64,000 nucleotides of DNA, from contig BTUU01000002.1 in assembly GCA_045863555.1 (NCBI GenBank), positions 310,001-374,000 of the forward strand, written 5' to 3'. Below, piece by piece: positions 1 to 8,541 of this stretch. How positions within the stretch are numbered: the stretch's first letter is position 1; every line of letters starts with the position of its first letter. Origin of the DNA: JACRLV01 sp045863555 (lineage in GTDB: Bacteria; Planctomycetota; Phycisphaerae; UBA1845; Fen-1342). The notes beneath the pieces were generated by a model, which saw nothing but the letters and a program-made list of their open reading frames with translations, searched no databases and was not told where the DNA came from. The translations under genes and the position numbers were made by a program.

Positions 1-265
1 CACCGCCGAGGGCGACGATGCAACGCGACTTCGCCCGCAGGGGCGATGGGTGGTCAACGGTGTTGAATACGGCGGGGCGATTGTGCAACGCGGCGGCGGG
101 CTGTCAACGGCGGCTCACGGCCCGGCGCACAACCCGTCCTGTCAACTGGCTGTCAATTGCGGCGCGAGTCTTGCGGCCGTGGTGACTTACAGCGCGGGGT
201 GGGTGCGCGAGGCGGCCGGTGCGGATTCTCGCATGCCCGACGTTTGCGGCATCGGTGCGTGCGGT
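1..265. other. non-coding stretch downstream of flhF with repeated TTGAC boxes
   Basis: I see no gene start or convincing reading frame here. The usual partner flhG would be expected to begin here on the minus strand, but the only minus-strand ATG (232-234) opens a 15-codon frame. Read on the minus strand, the stretch has four GTTGAC/ATTGAC-type boxes, whose plus-strand complements lie at 52-58, 102-108, 140-146 and 151-157. They could be promoter -35 elements for a gene left of the window or binding sites. Nothing else is visible. Confidence 0.4.
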
Positions 266-1396
266 TTACGCGCCGAGGACGAGGTCGGCAAGCTGGCCGG
301 CGTCGGCGAGTTCGATGTCGTCGGGGATGCGTTGGCCGCGGGAGACGTACGAGAGGCCCCATTTCAGTTTTGCGAGCGCGCCGAGCATCGCGCCGAAGCC
401 GACAGCCTCATCGAGCCGGGTGATGACGACGCGGTCGATCCTCAGCGGGGCGAATGTGTCGATCACCTTCGACTGAACGGATGGCGACAGGCTGGCCGGA
501 AGCGCTGCGTGCGTCTCGTCCGGCCGGGCGGCCCGGAGCAGCGCCGCGAGGCGTGCAAAACGGCCGCGCTCGCGCCACGCGACGCCGGGGGTGTCGATGA
601 GGAGCAGGTCGTGTTCGGGCAGCGAGCGGATTGCGTCCTTGACGGCCGAGACCGATGCGGCGTGGGCGGTGGGGACGTTGATCAACTCGGCGAAGCGGCG
701 AATCTGGTCGCTGGCGCCGAGTCGGTGCGTGTCGAGCGAGAGCAGGGCGACGCGCTTGCCGCCGCGGAGCTTCAGGTGGGCGGCCAGCTTTGAGATGACC
801 GTGGTCTTGCCGGCGCCGGGCGGACCGACGATCGCGACGCGCCGGCTCTTCGCCGATTCGCCGAGTTCGATACCGCCGCAGGCGGGGATCATGGCGGCGA
901 CGCGGCGCCGCAGTTCGTCGCGAATGGCCTCTGCCGGGGCCGCCGAACCAAGCGCGGATGCGACTTGGCGCACGAGTCGTTCCGCGAGAGCACTTTCAAC
1001 TTCCGCCTGGGTAAGTCGCAGGTAGTGTTCATGGATCGCGGCCGGCAGCGCCGTGGCAGACCGGGGCGCTGGATTCGGCGCTGTCAGGCCGCGGTGCAGA
1101 GTCGGGACCGGAGGCGCGGGAGCGTGCGGCGGCGGCGTGTGGCCTCGCGCGGCCGAATGGGAGGACGCGACGTTCCGGGCCTCGCGGTGGAGGGCCTGCG
1201 AGCGCGTGTGCGGCTCCACGGTGGGTCCACCGGCGCGAGCGGTGATCTCCACGCGGTCGCGGCGGAGTTTTGCCGCCAGGCCGTCGCCGCCGAGCGTGCG
1301 CGTGCCGAGGATTACGGCGTCGGGGCCGAGCTCCTGTTTGACCCGGGCCAGTGCCTCAGGCATGGACGGGGCGCGAAATACCCGGACGTGACTCAA
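266..1396 (-). CDS. flhF: flagellar biosynthesis GTPase FlhF (SRP family)
   Basis: FlhF is the SRP-type GTPase that sets the site, and often the number, of flagella at the cell pole. The 376-residue product opens with the family's typical short N-terminal segment (FRAPSMPEALARVKQELG), then a low-complexity Ala/Pro linker (about 75-115), then the NG GTPase domain with P-loop GPPGAGKTT at about 191-199, an LDTHRLGASDQ segment near 221 and the DTPG box near 268. The start is fixed by the FRAPS motif, so the gene truly overlaps the end of flhA by 41 bp. It is the last visible gene of the flagellar operon. flhG, which normally follows, is not seen. Confidence 0.93.
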   Translation of the reverse strand: MSHVRVFRAPSMPEALARVKQELGPDAVILGTRTLGGDGLAAKLRRDRVEITARAGGPTVEPHTRSQALHREARNVASSHSAARGHTPPPHAPAPPVPTLHRGLTAPNPAPRSATALPAAIHEHYLRLTQAEVESALAERLVRQVASALGSAAPAEAIRDELRRRVAAMIPACGGIELGESAKSRRVAIVGPPGAGKTTVISKLAAHLKLRGGKRVALLSLDTHRLGASDQIRRFAELINVPTAHAASVSAVKDAIRSLPEHDLLLIDTPGVAWRERGRFARLAALLRAARPDETHAALPASLSPSVQSKVIDTFAPLRIDRVVITRLDEAVGFGAMLGALAKLKWGLSYVSRGQRIPDDIELADAGQLADLVLGA

Positions 1397-3467
1397 GGCT
1401 TACCACTCCATGGGCGTTCAGGTCGACGCCGCGGACGATCTCGTTCAGTCCCAGCACAGCCGTCGTCGGCAGGGCCGGCTCCAGCAGGCGGCGCACCCAC
1501 ATGCGCACGGGCGGGGAGCAGAGGACGACCACGCTGGCGCCGCCCGCGGCCGTCGTGGCCTGGTCGAGCTGACTGCGGGTGCGCTCGGCGAATTGAGTCT
1601 GGCGCTCGGGGGGGATCGCGAGGTGCGAGCCGTGGTCGAGCCGCTGGATGTTCGCCTGCAGGTAATCTTCGGTCGCGGGGTCGAGCGTGATACAGTGAAT
1701 CGCACCGTCGGGGGCCCGGTATTGCGCACAAATCGTGCGGGCGAGCGCATATCTTGCGTACTCGGTGAGGATCTCGGCGTCGCGGGTCTTGCCGGCCCAG
1801 TCGCCGAGCGTTTCGAGAATGGTCTCGAGGTCGCGGATGGGTACGCGTTCGCGGAGCAGGTTCTGGAGGACGCGCTGCACGTCGCCGGGTTTGAGGAGGC
1901 CGGGGATGACCTCGTCGACGAGGGCCTGGTTGCGCGTTTTGAGGTTGTCGATCAGCTTGTGGACGTCGGCGCGGGTGAGCAGCTCGGCGGCATTGCGCTT
2001 GATCATTTCCGTCAGGTGCGTCGCCAGGACGCCGGTGGGCTCGACGACGGTGTACTGGTGGCGCTCCGCGTGGTCGCGGTCGCCGGGCAGAATCCACCAG
2101 GCGGCGAGGCCGAAGGCGGGCTCGGTCGTCCGCAGGCCGGGCAGCGGCTGCGAGGCGAGGCCGTTGTCGATCGCGAGATACTGGTCGACGTAGAGGTCGC
2201 CGCCGGCGATCTCCTGGCCGCGGAGGAGCAGCGAGTACCGGTGCGGTTCGAGCTGGGCGTTGTCGCGGATGCGCACGGGGGGCACGATCAGGCCGAGTTC
2301 GATGGCGATCTGCTTTCGCATGGCGGCGATGCGGTCGAGCAGATCTCCGCCGCGGGCGCGATCGACGACGCGGACGAGGCCCAGGCCGATCTGGAGCTCG
2401 AGGGCGTCGACGGTGAGGTGCGATTCGATCTTCTCGGGCTTGGCGTGCTCGCGGGCCTGGGTTTCGCGAACGGTCCGCGCGGCGCGCTGGACATTCGACC
2501 GGTTCACGAAGTACGCGATCATGCCGCAGCTCAGTGCGAGCATTGAAAGCGGGATCTTCGGCAGGGGCGTGAGCATGAGGACGCCGAGGAAGACGGCCGT
2601 GAGCACGAGCGCGACGGGCTTGGCGAGGAGCTGGCCGAGGACTTCCTCGCCCATGTTGGCCTGGGCGGTGCTGCGGGTGACGAGCATGCCGGCGCCGACG
2701 CTGAGGACGAAGGCGGGGACGGCGGAGGCGAGCCCGTCGCCGATCGTCAGCTTGGTGTAGACCTCGAGCGACTGCATGAGCGGCATGTTGTGCTCGACCA
2801 TGCCGACGTAGAGGCCGCCGAGGATGTTGACGAAGGTGATGATGATCCCGGCGATGGCGTCGCCGCGGACGAATTTGCTGGCGCCGTCCATCGCCCCGTA
2901 GAAGTCGGCCTCCTGCGTGATCTCCTTGCGGCGGCGCTTGGCCTCGACCTCGTCGACGAGGCCGGCGTTGAGGTCGGCGTCGATGGCCATCTGCTTGCCG
3001 GGCATGCCGTCGAGGGTGAAGCGGGCGGCGACTTCGGCGATCCGCGTGGCGCCTTTCGTGATGACCACGAACTGAATCACCATGATGATCGCGAAGATGA
3101 TGACGCCGATCGCGAGCGAGCCGCCGGCGACGAACAGGCCGAAGGTTTCGACGACGTGGCCGGCCGCGGAGGTTCCCGCAGCGCCGTTGGCGAGGATGAG
3201 GCGCGTTGTCGCGGTGTTGGAGACGAGCCGCAGGAGCGTGAGGGCCAGGAGCAGCGACGGAAAACTCGAGAACTCGAGCGGGCTCTTGATGTACATCACC
3301 GTGATGAGCACGATCGTGCCCAGCAGGATGTTGGTGAGCAGGAGGAAATCGAGCAGCGCCGTGGGGAGCGGGATCAGGATGACGAAGATGAGCGCGGCGG
3401 CGGCGCAGGGGAAGATGAGCCCGCGGTATCGGTTGACGAAGGTCACGATGGGGTTGGAATCGATCAT
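1356..3467 (-). CDS. flhA: flagellar export gate protein FlhA
   Basis: FlhA is the large inner-membrane component of the flagellar type III export gate. Its cytoplasmic C-terminal domain forms the nonameric ring that docks chaperone-substrate complexes. At 703 residues the protein has normal family length. About eight hydrophobic segments fill the first 320 residues, with the conserved cytoplasmic loop (DADLNAGLVDEVEAKRRR and the following SKFVRGDAIAG segment, about 165-215) that marks the FHIPEP family. The soluble domain follows. The gene sits 13 bp after flhB, and its 3' end overlaps flhF by 41 bp, which suggests coupled translation. Confidence 0.96.
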   Translation of the reverse strand: MIDSNPIVTFVNRYRGLIFPCAAAALIFVILIPLPTALLDFLLLTNILLGTIVLITVMYIKSPLEFSSFPSLLLALTLLRLVSNTATTRLILANGAAGTSAAGHVVETFGLFVAGGSLAIGVIIFAIIMVIQFVVITKGATRIAEVAARFTLDGMPGKQMAIDADLNAGLVDEVEAKRRRKEITQEADFYGAMDGASKFVRGDAIAGIIITFVNILGGLYVGMVEHNMPLMQSLEVYTKLTIGDGLASAVPAFVLSVGAGMLVTRSTAQANMGEEVLGQLLAKPVALVLTAVFLGVLMLTPLPKIPLSMLALSCGMIAYFVNRSNVQRAARTVRETQAREHAKPEKIESHLTVDALELQIGLGLVRVVDRARGGDLLDRIAAMRKQIAIELGLIVPPVRIRDNAQLEPHRYSLLLRGQEIAGGDLYVDQYLAIDNGLASQPLPGLRTTEPAFGLAAWWILPGDRDHAERHQYTVVEPTGVLATHLTEMIKRNAAELLTRADVHKLIDNLKTRNQALVDEVIPGLLKPGDVQRVLQNLLRERVPIRDLETILETLGDWAGKTRDAEILTEYARYALARTICAQYRAPDGAIHCITLDPATEDYLQANIQRLDHGSHLAIPPERQTQFAERTRSQLDQATTAAGGASVVVLCSPPVRMWVRRLLEPALPTTAVLGLNEIVRGVDLNAHGVVSLESRPGISRPVHA

Positions 3468-3480
3468 CGGGAATTCGTGC

Positions 3481-4545
3481 TCACGCCGTTACCGCCTTTC
3501 CTCGAAGCTGGTAGACGTAGGCCAAGACCTCGGCCACCGCCCGGTAGTACATCGGCGGAATGTCGTCGCCGACTTCCGCGGCGGCGTAGAGGCCGCGGGC
3601 CAGCGGCGGGCGCTGGACGATGGGGATGCCGAATTCGGCCGCGATGGTCCGGATCTGCAGCGCCATGAAATCCGTGCCCTTGGCGACGACGCGCGGGGCG
3701 GCCATGGAGTGCTCGTCGTACTGGAGGGCGACGGCGTACTCGGTCGGGTTGGTGACGATGACGCTGGCGCGGGGGACGTCGACCCGCAGGCGCTGCTGGG
3801 CGAGCTTCATCTGGGCCTGTCGGCGGCGCTGCTTGACGAGCGGATCGCCGTCCATGCGCTTCATCTCGTCCTTGATGTCCTGCTTGGACATCTTGAGGGT
3901 CTGTTCGAGTTTCCAGCGCTGATAGAAGTAGTCGATGAGGCCGAGAATCAGGAGGGCGAGGGCCATCCGCAGCGCGAGCGAAAAGACGATGTCGGCGCTG
4001 AGGTGGACGATCTCGATGGTCGAGAGCATGCCCGCGCCGAGCATCTGTCCCCACTTGCCGGCGACGCTGGACCACGCGATACCGCCGACGAAGGCGATCT
4101 TGAGCACGCCGAGCCCGGCCTTGGTGAGCGAGTCGGTGGAGAAGATGCGCTTGAGGCCGCGGGCGGGGCTCAGGTGCTCGAACTTGAGCGTCAGCAGCTT
4201 CAGTGTGACCAGCGCACCCGTCTGGAGGAGCCCGCCGGCCGCGGTGATGAGCAGGAGCGCGAGGATGAAGGGGAGGATCATCAGGGCGGCGGCGTAGGCG
4301 GCGCGGCTGAGCCAGAGGCCGATCGAATCGCCGCGGACGTCGTCGAGATCGCCGACTTCGCGCATGAGTTCGAGCATGTGCTGGAAGATCGAGCCGCCGA
4401 AAATGTTGAGCAGCGTCAGGCCGGCCAGCAGGACGATCGCGGCGGTGAGATCGGTGCTGCGCGCGATCTGCCCTTCCTCGCGGGCTTCCTGCCTGCGGCG
4501 CGGCGTCGGTGCTTCGGTCCGTTCACCGGCATCGTCGGCGGCCAT
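3481..4545 (-). CDS. flhB: flagellar export switch protein FlhB
   Basis: FlhB is the membrane component of the export apparatus that switches substrate class from rod/hook to filament after self-cleavage of its cytoplasmic tail. The 354-residue product begins with the charged E-R-T-E-A-P-T-P-R-R family signature, has four hydrophobic segments between about 33 and 205, and a charged linker before the tail. The cleavage motif, normally NPTH, reads NPTE at 266-269. The N-P bond that is cut is kept, but the His is replaced. The start lies 3 bp after the fliR stop, and flhA follows after 13 bp. Confidence 0.95.
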   Translation of the reverse strand: MAADDAGERTEAPTPRRRQEAREEGQIARSTDLTAAIVLLAGLTLLNIFGGSIFQHMLELMREVGDLDDVRGDSIGLWLSRAAYAAALMILPFILALLLITAAGGLLQTGALVTLKLLTLKFEHLSPARGLKRIFSTDSLTKAGLGVLKIAFVGGIAWSSVAGKWGQMLGAGMLSTIEIVHLSADIVFSLALRMALALLILGLIDYFYQRWKLEQTLKMSKQDIKDEMKRMDGDPLVKQRRRQAQMKLAQQRLRVDVPRASVIVTNPTEYAVALQYDEHSMAAPRVVAKGTDFMALQIRTIAAEFGIPIVQRPPLARGLYAAAEVGDDIPPMYYRAVAEVLAYVYQLRGKAVTA

Positions 4546-4548
4546 CGA

Positions 4549-5325
4549 TCAGCCCCTCCCCAGTTCGGCGACCCAGCCCATGACTTCCTCGAGCGTCGAC
4601 GTGAAGGCGTCGATGCCGGTCGGCAGCGCGACGGCCATCAGTCCGAAGGCGGCGATGCCCTTGATCGAGAATCCGACGGTCGCGACGTTGAGCTGCGGGA
4701 CGGTGCGGCCGATGAAGCCGAGCGCGACGTTGACCATCAGGAGCGTGACCATGACGGGGGCGGCGAGCTTCAGACCCAATTCGCAGCCCGATCCGACGGC
4801 GTCCGTGAGAAGCGTGAGGGCGGCCGCGGGATCGAGCGCGGGCGACAGGAGCGGCATGTCGCGGAAGCTGTCGAGGACGCCGCCGACGAGCACGCGGTGG
4901 CCGCCGATGATGAGAAACACGATCGAGGCAAGCTGGCCGTAGAAGATGTTGATCATGTCGCCCTCGACACCGCTGCTGGGGTCGGCGATCTGGGCGAAGG
5001 CGACGCCGGATTCCTGGGCGATGAGCTGGCCGCCGATCTGCATGCCGACGAAGACCATGCGGAGGGCGATGCCCATGGCCGCGCCGAGCCCGAGTTCGGT
5101 CATGAGCGCGAAGGCGATGATGGCGGGGTCGGCGGGCGCTCCGGCGGGCAGGCTGACGACAGGTACGACGAGGGCGGCGAGGCCGATGACGATGAGGGCA
5201 CGGATGCGCATGGGCACGGCGATGCCGCCGACGAGCGGCTGAAACATGAGCAGGCCGGCGATCCGCGCCACGACGAGCATGAGCACGGGCAGGCGCAGGT
5301 AGGTGTCGAACAGCTCGAAAGGCAT
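4549..5325 (-). CDS. fliR: flagellar export gate protein FliR
   Basis: FliR is an inner-membrane subunit that, with FliP and FliQ, forms the helical export pore. The product has 258 residues, the usual length, with about six hydrophobic segments and the conserved core around residues 85-130 (MRMVFVGMQIGGQLIAQ, AQIADPSSG). It is flanked by fliQ (34 bp upstream) and flhB (3 bp downstream), the standard gene order. The Met start at 5325 gives the expected N-terminus leading directly into the first membrane segment. Confidence 0.95.
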   Translation of the reverse strand: MPFELFDTYLRLPVLMLVVARIAGLLMFQPLVGGIAVPMRIRALIVIGLAALVVPVVSLPAGAPADPAIIAFALMTELGLGAAMGIALRMVFVGMQIGGQLIAQESGVAFAQIADPSSGVEGDMINIFYGQLASIVFLIIGGHRVLVGGVLDSFRDMPLLSPALDPAAALTLLTDAVGSGCELGLKLAAPVMVTLLMVNVALGFIGRTVPQLNVATVGFSIKGIAAFGLMAVALPTGIDAFTSTLEEVMGWVAELGRG

Positions 5326-5359
5326 TTCCTCGCCTTCGTGTCGTGATCTCGGCCGGCTG

Positions 5360-5614
5360 CTATCCGCCGCTGAACATCGTGCGCGTGTACTCCAGCAGGC
5401 GCGTCGCCAGCCACGGGACGAAAAATACTCCGGCGGCGCACATGGCGACGATCTTCGGCACGAGTGAAAACGTCTGGTCCTGGATCTGCGTGATCGTCTG
5501 GATGAGGCTGATGATGACGCCGACGACGACGCCGGTGATGAGAATCGGCCCGGCGACGATCAGCGAGACAAAGAGAGCCTCGCGGCCGAGGTCGAGTGCG
5601 GCAGAGACATCCAT
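5360..5614 (-). CDS. fliQ: flagellar export gate protein FliQ
   Basis: FliQ is a small two-helix subunit of the export gate. From the chosen start the product has 84 residues, with hydrophobic hairpin segments at roughly 13-38 and 52-75 and the family core SLIQTITQIQDQTFSLVPK. An in-frame Met seven codons earlier (5635) is possible. I prefer 5614 because a GGAGG sequence lies at good spacing just in front of it and the family usually begins close to M-D-x-x-x-A. The gene lies between fliP and fliR as usual. Confidence 0.93.
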   Translation of the reverse strand: MDVSAALDLGREALFVSLIVAGPILITGVVVGVIISLIQTITQIQDQTFSLVPKIVAMCAAGVFFVPWLATRLLEYTRTMFSGG

Positions 5615-5713
5615 ATCCGGCCCTCCCATCAGCACCCGCCGGCGGCGGGCCCCGCACTGGCGTGCGGAGTTCGGACTACTCGGCTCCCCGCACGCGCGTG
5701 CGGGGTCCGGACG

Positions 5714-6526
5714 TTACGTGACGCTCGACATCAGGCTGCCCGCGACGAGCGCCCAGCCGTCGGACAGCACGAACAGCAGCAGCTTGAACGGCAGCGAGAT
5801 CAGCACCGGCGGCAGCATCATCATGCCCATCGACACCAGCACGGTGGAGATGACCATGTCGATCACGAGAAATGGCAGGTAGATGCGGAAGCCCAGGATG
5901 AACGCGGCCTTGAGTTCGCTGAGCAGAAACGCGGGAACGAGGGCCGTCATGGGCACCTGGGCCCGCGTAAGCGTCTCGTCGGGCTGAAGCGGCCGCTGGG
6001 CGGCGTATTCGTAGAGCATGTAGACGTCTTCTTCGTTTCCGGCGCGTTCGATCTGGTCGAACATGAATTCGCGCAGGTGGCCGCCGGCGACAGTGATCGC
6101 GTCGGTCTGCTGGATCTTGTCGGCGAGGTAGGGGTCGACGGCGTCGCGGCGGACCTTTTCCCAGGTCGGAGCCATGGCGAGAAATGTCATGAAGAGCGCC
6201 AGGGCGATCAGGACCTGCGACGGCGGCAGCGTCTGCGTTCCCAGCGCCTGGCGCAGCAGCACCAGCACGACGAGCATTCGGACGAAGCAGGTCATCATCA
6301 GCAGGATGCTCGGCGCGACGGTCAGCAGGGTCATCAGGACGAGGATCTGGAGCGAGGAGCTCAGGGCCTCGCGGCCGCTGGCCTGGGGAAGCCACTGCGT
6401 GAAATCGGGGATGTAGACGGGGTTGGATGCTGCCGCGGGCGCCGCCGGGGAAGCGCCGTCCGCGAGCGCCGAGGCGATCGGCGCGAGCATGATGACGGCG
6501 AGGATGATCCAGCGGCGTTGCAGCAT
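5714..6526 (-). CDS. fliP: flagellar export gate protein FliP
   Basis: FliP is a core subunit of the FliPQR export pore. The 270-residue product begins with a cleavable signal peptide (hydrophobic run ending ALADG, about 1-25), typical of FliP. It continues with the family blocks LQILVLMTLLTVAPSILLMM, the LRQALGTQ..PPSQ segment and the C-terminal FLLSELKAAFILGF...LPFLVIDMV region. A longer frame would need a TTG start at 6547. The ATG at 6526 has a GGAGG just upstream and places the signal peptide at the N-terminus. About 100 bp separate it from fliQ, and part of that gap holds short GC-rich repeats. Confidence 0.94.
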   Translation of the reverse strand: MLQRRWIILAVIMLAPIASALADGASPAAPAAASNPVYIPDFTQWLPQASGREALSSSLQILVLMTLLTVAPSILLMMTCFVRMLVVLVLLRQALGTQTLPPSQVLIALALFMTFLAMAPTWEKVRRDAVDPYLADKIQQTDAITVAGGHLREFMFDQIERAGNEEDVYMLYEYAAQRPLQPDETLTRAQVPMTALVPAFLLSELKAAFILGFRIYLPFLVIDMVISTVLVSMGMMMLPPVLISLPFKLLLFVLSDGWALVAGSLMSSVT

Positions 6527-6580
6527 CGGTCCTCCGTGACCGGTCAAGGGCCGTCGGATTCAGCCGACGGATGAGGCTCG

Positions 6581-7255
6581 TCAGCGCTTCGCGCGGGCGA
6601 GCGTCTCCAGCGCCTGGGCGATCCGGGCGCGCGTGTTCGAGGGCGCGGCCGGCGGCGGCGCGTCGTCGTTCTCGTATCGGCTCAGGTCGCGCTCCAGCGC
6701 GGCCTTGAATTCTGGCGAGGTCTTCGCGGATTCCGCTTCGCCGGCCAGCCGGCTCACGAGATCGGCGTCGTCGATCACGTCGAGCGTCCGCAGGGCGTCG
6801 CCGCTGACGCCGACCAGGACCATTCGCGGTCCCACGCGCACCAGGCAGAAAGACTGCCGGTTCGATAAACTGGTGCGGCTGACGATCTGGATCAGGCCGG
6901 GGCGGCGGGCCTTGAGTCGCATCGCGGCTCCGCTGGTCGTGGCCTTGTAGCCCCACGCGAGAAAGAGGATCACGCCGACGACCGCGCCGAGCGATCCGAC
7001 GGACCGCAGCCAGCCGCCGCCTGCGTCGGAGGGCGTCGCGCCCGCGCTCTTCGAGCCCGAGCTGCCGCGGCGCAGAGCCCGGTCCTCGTTCGGCGCCGCG
7101 GACGCCGGTGCGCCGCCGGACGACGCGGCCGCGTCGTCGCGGCGCGGTTCGATCGCGGACCAGGGGCCGGGATCAGCCGCGGCGGCCGGATCATCGGCCC
7201 TTCCGGCGGCGGCGAAGCAGACGAGCAGCGCCAGGACTCGGAGGGTTCGCGTCAT
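6581..7255 (-). CDS. fliO: FliO-like flagellar export assembly protein
   Basis: FliO is a weakly conserved membrane protein that helps assemble the FliP ring. The 224-residue product has a signal-like N-terminus, a long low-complexity periplasmic stretch, one membrane segment near 87-106 (GAVVGVILFLAWGY) and then a small beta-rich domain (LIQIVSRTSLSNRQSFCLVRVG...LVGVSGD) that matches the FliO pattern. It overlaps fliN by an ATGA stop/start junction and precedes fliP, the standard FliO position. The assignment rests on position and this short motif together. Confidence 0.82.
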   Translation of the reverse strand: MTRTLRVLALLVCFAAAGRADDPAAAADPGPWSAIEPRRDDAAASSGGAPASAAPNEDRALRRGSSGSKSAGATPSDAGGGWLRSVGSLGAVVGVILFLAWGYKATTSGAAMRLKARRPGLIQIVSRTSLSNRQSFCLVRVGPRMVLVGVSGDALRTLDVIDDADLVSRLAGEAESAKTSPEFKAALERDLSRYENDDAPPPAAPSNTRARIAQALETLARAKR

Positions 7256-7641
7256 GCGATGACTTCGGTTTCCGGCACGGGGTTGACGATCTCGCTGACA
7301 CGGACGCAGAGGCAGTCGTTGAGCACGAGCACCTCGCCGCGCGCGACGAGCCGGCCGTTGACGAGGACGTCGACGGGGTCTCCGGCGAGCTTGTCGAGTT
7401 CGATCACCGAGCCGACGCCGAGGCGCAGCACATCCTCGATGTACATGTGGGTGCGGCCGAGTTCGATGCTGACTTCCAGCTCGACGTCGTCGAGCAGGCT
7501 CAGCTCCTCGAGTTCAGCGACGGCGGATTCCTCGGCGAAGTCGGGCGTAGGCAGCGGTGCGGGCTCGAAGTTCGCCGCGGAGGCTGCGGGAGCGGCAGGA
7601 GTCGCCGTCGGCGTCGCAGTAGTTTCGGGGGTGTCGGCCAT
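7252..7641 (-). CDS. fliN: flagellar motor switch protein FliN
   Basis: FliN forms the lower part of the flagellar C-ring and takes part in rotational switching and export. The 129-residue product has an Ala/Pro/Thr-rich N-terminal tail of about 45 residues, then a SpoA (surface presentation of antigens) domain. That domain shows the typical DVELEVSIELGRTHMYIEDVLRLGVGS opening (split here by its predicted strand and helix) and the VLVNGRLVARGEVLVLND core. The gene overlaps fliO by ATGA. The normal neighbour fliM is not between it and fliL, so this FliN must pair with a FliM coded elsewhere, or the switch is unusual. Confidence 0.92.
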   Translation of the reverse strand: MADTPETTATPTATPAAPAASAANFEPAPLPTPDFAEESAVAELEELSLLDDVELEVSIELGRTHMYIEDVLRLGVGSVIELDKLAGDPVDVLVNGRLVARGEVLVLNDCLCVRVSEIVNPVPETEVIA

Positions 7642-7686
7642 GGCATCACACTCCGTTGTGATCGTTGTCGGTCGTCGCCGCCGGGC

Positions 7687-8238
7687 TCAACTGGACCGCA
7701 TGGGCACGCAGCGGGGGATGAGCACTTCCGTGACGAGTTCAGGGTCGTGGGCCATCTCGCCGATCGCGTTGCGGATCTGCGTGCGAAGCGTCTTGAGATC
7801 GGGTTCGCTGAGGACGGCCGCGTCGTTGCCGCGGATGATCCGGGCGACGCGGTCCGAGAGTTCGCCCTTCCGGCCCTCGATCATCGCGGTGATCTTCTCT
7901 TCATTGGCCTTGGGGGCTTTCACATAGAGATCGAGGTCGTAGATATAGAGCCAGCCGCTCCGGTCGTTGGGGACCCGGAATTTGGTCAGGAGTTCCATCT
8001 CGACGGTTTCAGCTTTGGTGTGCGCCGGGTCCTCGCCGTGGAGGACGTTTTCGCCGCCGGCTTCCTCGCCGGCATGGGCGACCTGCGGGCCGCCGCCGAA
8101 CATCTTCATTGCGCCGAAGAACAGACCTGCCTCGACGATTGAAATGATCGCGATCAGGATCACCGTTTTCGGCGGACCCTTGCGCGCCTTCTTGCCGGGC
8201 TCCGCCGCGGCGTCCGCTCTTTTCCCGTCGTCCGCCAT
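7687..8238 (-). CDS. fliL: FliL-like flagellar basal body protein
   Basis: FliL is a single-pass membrane protein around the motor that supports stator function. The product has 183 residues: a charged Lys-rich cytoplasmic start, one membrane segment at about 24-46 (VILIAIISIVEAGLFFGAM) and a periplasmic domain. The late part (LKTLRTQIRNAIGEM ... VTEVLIPRCV) fits the FliL end pattern. It is the first gene of the flagellar operon in this window, 45 bp before fliN. FliL is poorly conserved, so the call leans on topology and position. Confidence 0.8.
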   Translation of the reverse strand: MADDGKRADAAAEPGKKARKGPPKTVILIAIISIVEAGLFFGAMKMFGGGPQVAHAGEEAGGENVLHGEDPAHTKAETVEMELLTKFRVPNDRSGWLYIYDLDLYVKAPKANEEKITAMIEGRKGELSDRVARIIRGNDAAVLSEPDLKTLRTQIRNAIGEMAHDPELVTEVLIPRCVPMRSS

Positions 8239-8541
8239 GCGTCACGGACCCCTTTCGATCGAGAGTCTTCTTACCGTTCAGGGTATGTATCGACGATTGC
8301 GCGGGGGGGATTCAGCAACCGGGCCCGTCGAAGCGAGGAAACGGCGACGTTATTGGACTTGCGTCACAAAGTTGCGCGACCCGGCGCAGATTGCGCTCGC
8401 GGGCGCCCCGGAAAGCGCGGCGATGAGCGGTTGCCGCGCGCGCCGAGATGATGTTAGGATCAGCGATCCAAAGCCCGGGTTTTTCGGCCGAAGCGGCGCT
8501 CGCCGCGCAGGGATTGCCGGAACCGGAGCAGGGGAGTCGTG
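8239..8541. other. divergent intergenic region between fliL and the TPR gene
   Basis: This 303 bp gap must hold the promoters of the flagellar operon (minus) and of the TPR gene (plus). I see no reliable coding frame, no strong palindrome and no clear sigma-54 (GG-N10-GC) or sigma-28 element that I could defend. A GGAGCAGGGGAG stretch just before 8542 is the ribosome binding site of the TPR gene. Confidence 0.4.

Noticed and set aside
3082..5346. 754-codon plus-strand frame across flhA, flhB and fliR
   Set aside because: It spans three recognised minus-strand genes and gives a charged low-complexity product.
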